This document shows positions 46,880-51,742 of a stretch of 51,742 nt of DNA, piece by piece. The position numbers were made by a program, and so were the translations under genes. The notes beneath the pieces are model-generated. The model saw only the letters and a list, made by a program, of their open reading frames with translations, was not told where the DNA came from and did not search any database. Source of the DNA: Helochares maculicollis. Lineage: Eukaryota > Arthropoda > Insecta > Coleoptera > Hydrophilidae. The stretch lies in contig JAWQRO010000158.1 of the NCBI GenBank assembly GCA_033557835.1, positions 1-51,742 of the forward strand, given 5' to 3'. Numbering within the stretch: the stretch's first letter is position 1; each line of letters begins with the position of its first letter.

Positions 46880-47260
46880 GGGCGCCCTTCTCTCCGATTC
46901 TGAGCAATATAACAGGTGCACTCCGCCTTCGGTAACTCGATTAAGACTCCTCGGAAGCCGGCGAGTTTATAAACTCACGAGCCTGAATACGTAGACGCAA
47001 ACAAATGGCTCTGAGGGAAGTTCCGACCCCCGGGTTTGAAAAATTCCTCCCTCTTTTCGTGCCCCGACCGGCGGGCGAGCGCTCTCTCTTCCTTTCGGTC
47101 GCTGTTTTACATAAATTCGCATCGGGTTCCGGCGGAACTATTAAGATGTCGATTTTGGTGTGTAGGGAGAACGAAAAAACGTCCACGGCGAGATTTAAAA
47201 GGTCAGAGGGGATTTTTGTTGTACTTTGGGGTTTTTCGTACAGGTGCCTGCTTTTCGCCC
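46880..47260. other. CpG/GC-rich patch
   Basis: Island-like (CCCCGACCGGCGGGCGAGCGC near 47061). Two plus-strand frames and one minus-strand frame stay open over the same bases. None resembles a known protein. Confidence 0.4.
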
Positions 47261-49080
47261 GTGATTTAAAATGTTTGCGATCCCTTGATTTATGTCTTTT
47301 AAATTAGATTGAAATTGCTTCTCTTAAAAATGCTGTTTTCCCATCTTAATAACATTAATTTATTTCGTTAGGGTTTTCTGGATTCTTCATTTTGTTTTCC
47401 ATAATTTAATATTCGGAAACCTTGTTTTGTTTTTTGCTTCCACTTTCATAAGATTAAATAGTAAGCCGATAGTTCCTAGCAGCCGCGACCAATAGTAATG
47501 ACAAACGTGCTAGTTGTGAAGCAGGATTTAGCTAAGTACACAAAAATAATACTAAATGTACGGAGGTACTTTTGTTTAGGGGAACTGGATCTTTACCTGC
47601 ATTTTTAAAGCAACTTTTTAAGTTACCTAAATTGCTAATCTTTGTCAGGCCTTCTTGTGTGTCTTTTGTTAGACTGTTTTTGTTGTTTACACAACGCAGG
47701 TACCTCTTTCGACACGTGTCTTTTGTATGCACCAAAATGTTCTTTAATGCTTACCGCGCAGCGTTCTTGTCATCTATTCAGCCCGACGCAAAAACCTATA
47801 CAAAGCCAGGCACAAGTTCAATTTCAGGTGGTTTAGCTCTTGCCACTATGAAAAAATAATGAGCACCGTTCAAGTTAAAAGTTCAGCTGGACACATAAAT
47901 ATTGAAGAGCTGCACAGCTTTGAATTTTTTTCGTAACGGTTAAAATTATGAGGCCGTAATTGGCAATCATTAAGTATCAAAGCTCGACAAATAGATTGAC
48001 ATGGTCTCGTCGTCTAACAAAATTTGCCTTAATTAATAAACATAATTGAGTAGAATATTCGTTTGGCTGTTTAAATGAGCGAAATGAGCATACATTTAAT
48101 ATTCCGGATTCTTCGATTTTTCAGCTATCGCGAATTAATTGGATTCAAACCTTATTAAAGAGTACAACTAAGTCTTCGTTCAGCAATTTTTTTACAGCAC
48201 ACAGAAATAGGGCATCACTCGCGTTAAAATCGCTAATTTCTTTGCTCTTTGCGGAAAAACTAAAGGGTAGAAATAAATGTTCACCAGGTGTGGATAAAAT
48301 GGTTTTAATTATCACCAGTTGAAAAATAAAATCCTGTTACATTACTTATTTAATCTGATAATGAAATTTTATTTACACGAGCAAAATTTAGGGAAAAAGT
48401 TGTACAAAATTGGGCAACCTCTCGCACCTAGAAAAAAACGGTTGTTTTGTACCCGACCCGATCTTGGTCAAGTCAGCGATCAAAGTTTATAAATTGCTAG
48501 CTAGTAACAAATATATTTACAAAATAATTGTTGCTAACATTACTTACAAATAAAGCTTATTGCCTATGTTATACACAAAAAATTTGTTTATGTATGATAT
48601 AATTCCTTAGATGAAGAGAATAAATATTCTATTAAGTGACACAGAAAGCATCCCTCCCCCATTTCCATTTCAAAAACAAAAAATTCAGGAAAATCTATCG
48701 ATTTATGATAATCTCATTCGTTGATAATAATATAAGGGGAACTTGTTAGTGTATAAAGGAATGAGGTAAAACATATCACTCGAGAGAAAGCGGGAACCAG
48801 CGCTGTTTTCCATCGCGTCTCGACGCCTTTATGTGTCTGTCGCATTTAGGTCGTTATGCACTCACTACTTTTCAGTACGGTATGTATATATAACGGAACG
48901 GTTCTGGAAAACGACGCATCGTAAAACGCCGCCTCATCAACACCACCAACCACCATATTCTACTTACTAATATGCGCATCTCATATCTGCTCCTGTGACC
49001 TGCCATTTCACATTTATATACGTCAGGCTGTTTATGAAAGAAAAGTAACATTAGCTGCATCGTAAAAAGGTGCAGGAAGG
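47261..49080. other. AT-rich non-coding stretch
   Basis: Nothing recognised. A 95-codon plus-strand frame (47572-47859) overlaps an open minus-strand frame and shows no domain. Confidence 0.4.
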
Positions 49081-49145
49081 ATATATATCTACGTATTTTG
49101 TAAAAAAAATCCCGAATGTCTCCACTCTACTTTTCCGTATATTTA
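49081..49145 (-). repeat. short dispersed repeat, copy 2 (pairs with 6661-6740)
   Basis: ATATAT, an A-run, then ATGTCTCCACTCTACTTTTC and CGTAT match the copy at 6661-6740 word for word, at about 75% identity by eye over 40 bases. Confidence 0.5.
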
Positions 49146-50679
49146 TATAGCAAAACTGGCTGAGATATAACTATGCATAAAGCTTTTCAAGCTGGAATTT
49201 TGTAAAGTATAATATTGATCGTTGGCGTTAATGAAATTTTATTATTTCATTAAGATAAAGTGGCGCTTTCGGGTTTTTGACTGAAATCTTATCAGTTATT
49301 TCACAATTTTTAATTGGAAATTTGAAAATTTTTAAACTACAAACTAGTAACAATTTTTGATTTGAGCATAAGTTTTAGCAAGACTTATCACTGCAATTTA
49401 AGCTGAAGCTTTTAATGGATTTACAGGTTTTGAGGGCCCCTAAATCCATTTTGATTAACGAAATCCTAGATATGTATCAACTCATGGAGCAATTGTAATA
49501 TTGCCGCAAGTACTATACCTATATGATTGTAGCAACGGGTGTGTTCGTTTTTATTTTTAATCCCACATTCAGGAGGCCATGGAATGCATAAAGTAAGAAA
49601 GTTTTGTTTACATACCAAAGATTGTTTAGTTTGTAATTCAAGCACTTTTTAGCCTATTAGAAAACCTGAAGTTTGTCTGTATGTGCATACCTGAGTTGTT
49701 CTTATACAAAAACCAGTATAAAAATTCGTCAGTAAGTATGAAAAAGCATATAAGTTCAAAATGTAGCCTTTATGTAACGATTTTGCAGAATATGGTCGGC
49801 AATCTCTGGGTTTGTACAATTTTCGAAAAAATATGCTTTCACCAACATCTAGAATTTCAAAAATGAAAGCATAAACTCTCAAATAAAGTAGCCTATAAAG
49901 AGATAAAGTGTCATCTTAAAAAATACCATATTCATCAAAGAGCATTAGCAAGATTTTTTTTTTAACAGGCATTAAACGAAATTCGTTTGTTACCAAGATA
50001 TTTTTTATGATTTTGTTCCACTTTTCTGATTAAGCAAAGCTCTAGGCTCATTTCTAACTCCTACAGTTTCTGCAAATTATGGCTTTTGGAATCTTAGTCT
50101 GACTAAAATGATATCGTTTGTTTTATACGTTTAAAGACTACCAGGTTGCTTTATTTTTTGATGATCTGTCCAAGTATGAGAGCACCTGCATAAAAGTTCA
50201 AAACTTAACAATCAAGTTATTTAGTTTGCCTAAGCTATGCCAAAAATATAGACGAAAGGCACCTCAGATGACAATCTTGTTAAAATTCTTTTCAACTGTA
50301 ATAAAATTAATTAATTGAAATGGGTAAGTACCTTAGTAATTGTCTAAAAATCTCGAAGCAGATTAGTAAACAATCAAGTTTTATTACGACTATTGAGTGC
50401 AAGTTACTTCTTAACAGCCTACTTTAACAGGTTGTAAATCGATAGACAGTTAAAATAAAGTAAATTTGATTATCTGAATCGTCAACTATATACAGACTAG
50501 ACGAAAACTTTACATTTTGTATATTATAAGGGGCGATATAAAACTGCTATATTTAGAACTTAAAATTTTTTATGATCACAAAGGATATGTAATAAGTCCT
50601 TTGGGTGTTGTAGAACAAAGTTGGTTGATTACATATATTTGGAGGTGGTTCGTTCAACAAAGTATGCACCCATATTATC
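49146..50679. other. AT-rich non-coding stretch
   Basis: Nothing recognised. Confidence 0.5.
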
Positions 50680-51430
50680 TACAGATCTGAATCATTTAAG
50701 CAGTATGTTGTTTAGGCCAGTGATATAAAATCCTGGTGGAAGAAATTAATTCCATTTGGAATGCGAATATTGTGGCCATTGTTTGAATTCAATTATTGTG
50801 GTACTAAAAAGATGAGCGCATTTTCAAACAAGCGGTAGTCAGTGGGGGCTAAGTCTGGTGAATATGGACGATGGTGGAGAGCTAAACTGCTTTTCTTTAA
50901 GTGTTTGCATGATACTGCTCAGTTGGTTGCAACATAATTCTGGTGAAATTTATTAACATATAATGGACTATCCCTTAGGCAGACCATTAAACATCATACG
51001 TTTCTTTTGATCAATATTGTATTTAGGGGTGTGTTTTAGTGATCGATCCTTTTCCGACAACTTTGATGATCATTTGTAATTGTTAAATCTATTTTTCCCT
51101 ACAAGTGAAGCTTTTATAGATCTTTTTTATTCAGCTTATGTAGAACCTCCTGATCCAAATTTTTCACTATACCCGGTTGAGTTAAATGTGTTAATATTGT
51201 TTTTTTGCATCAAACATCAGACGACAACGAAAATTCATAAGCACTCTGAGATGGGTCATCGTCAGTTCGTCATTATTAATTTTTGGTTTCGATCGACCAC
51301 GTGGTTCATTTAAGAGATCAATGGTATCTGTATGAAATTGTGAGAACCAGTTTTAGAAAACGAATCATTCCATTATACCCTAAACACATGAGAAGAAGGC
51401 CGAGAAGAACATTTGATTTGCCATAATACA
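50680..51430 (-). pseudogene. mariner transposase remnant
   Basis: The minus strand, with many stops and shifts, reads NWFSQFHTDTIDLLNEPRGR (DNA-binding turn and the PRGR/PRSGRP block), KINNDEL, ILTHLTQPGIVKNLDQEVLH, KLNKKDL, then after a poorly preserved stretch HHRPYSPDLAPTDYRLFENA (third catalytic Asp kept) and LNSNNGHN, ending near 50700. The order is that of a DD34D mariner. The first catalytic motif cannot be found and the second is lost with the surrounding sequence. No ends were located. It is the most decayed of the recognisable mariners. Confidence 0.75.
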
Positions 51431-51742
51431 CAATTATTTGCAGATACTTGTTCGATAGAAAATGATAATGTATAAGAATTCTGACAAGTAAATTTTATAA
51501 TTGTACAGTTTTGTGCATTCGGATTCCAAACGAAATTCACTATAATTACATCCTACAAATATAGAACCATACCGTATGTTTCCATAAGGTTGTAGATATT
51601 AACTACAGAAAAATTTACCACTCATACAAAAAACCTTAGCCTAAAATTTATATTATTTTTAATTTGTAAGCTGTCCTATCGTAAATATTTCAATAAATTC
51701 AAAAAGGGTTTCTTTTAAATTGCCGTAAGGATGATATATATA
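51431..51742. other. AT-rich stretch to window end
   Basis: Nothing recognised. Confidence 0.5.

Noticed and set aside
1..51742. CRISPR arrays, rRNA, bacterial operons, viral genes
   Set aside because: No regularly spaced short repeats, no rRNA or tRNA signatures, no closely packed intact frames and no viral polymerase or capsid motifs were seen.

Overview
This is eukaryotic, most likely arthropod (insect-like), nuclear DNA. It is AT-rich and intron- or intergenic-like. No host gene with an intact reading frame can be recognised, and there are no bacterial operons, tRNAs or rRNAs. The arthropod reading rests on the number and diversity of mariner-type fossils, a piggyBac-like fossil, a Penelope-like fragment, non-LTR retroelement debris, and TCAGTT initiator-like sites with TATA boxes. 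The species cannot be named from this window.

Layout. 0-2.5 kb: the end of a Penelope-like GIY-YIG domain, a mariner N-terminal fragment, a ~260-bp-period tandem repeat array, and a mariner C-terminal fragment. 2.5-12.4 kb: AT-rich DNA with CpG-rich patches (about 3.0-3.4, 5.6-6.1 and 9.9-11.0 kb) and a dispersed repeat with a CA microsatellite (7.1-8.1 kb). 12.4-13.1 kb: a decayed piggyBac-like transposase (minus strand). 15.6-21.7 kb: CpG-rich patches and two TATA plus initiator-like sites. 21.97-24.67 kb: two nearly full-length but dead mariners from different lineages, both on the minus strand, with a strong hairpin between them. 25.97-26.26 kb: a decayed SPEF1/CLAMP-like calponin-homology sequence (minus strand), the only host-type protein signal. 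28.6-37 kb: more CpG-rich patches, a zinc-knuckle gag-like remnant of a non-LTR element, a mariner tail and a reverse-transcriptase tail. 38.3-39.3 kb: a Tc1/mariner-superfamily element with its catalytic core deleted. 42.2-43.9 kb: a complete-length Mos1-like (mauritiana-type) mariner with TA duplications and terminal inverted repeats, followed directly by an N-terminal fragment of another mariner lineage. 46-47.3 kb: CpG-rich patches. 50.7-51.4 kb: another mariner fossil.

The transposon genes are all broken and do not work together. The window is a record of repeated DNA-transposon and retroelement colonisation in a gene-poor region. The CpG-rich islands and promoter-like sites are the best candidates for host function. 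I did not find a convincing novel biological system. The satellite array, the 16-bp-stem hairpin, the SPEF1-like relic and motifs shared among the CpG-rich islands most deserve follow-up.
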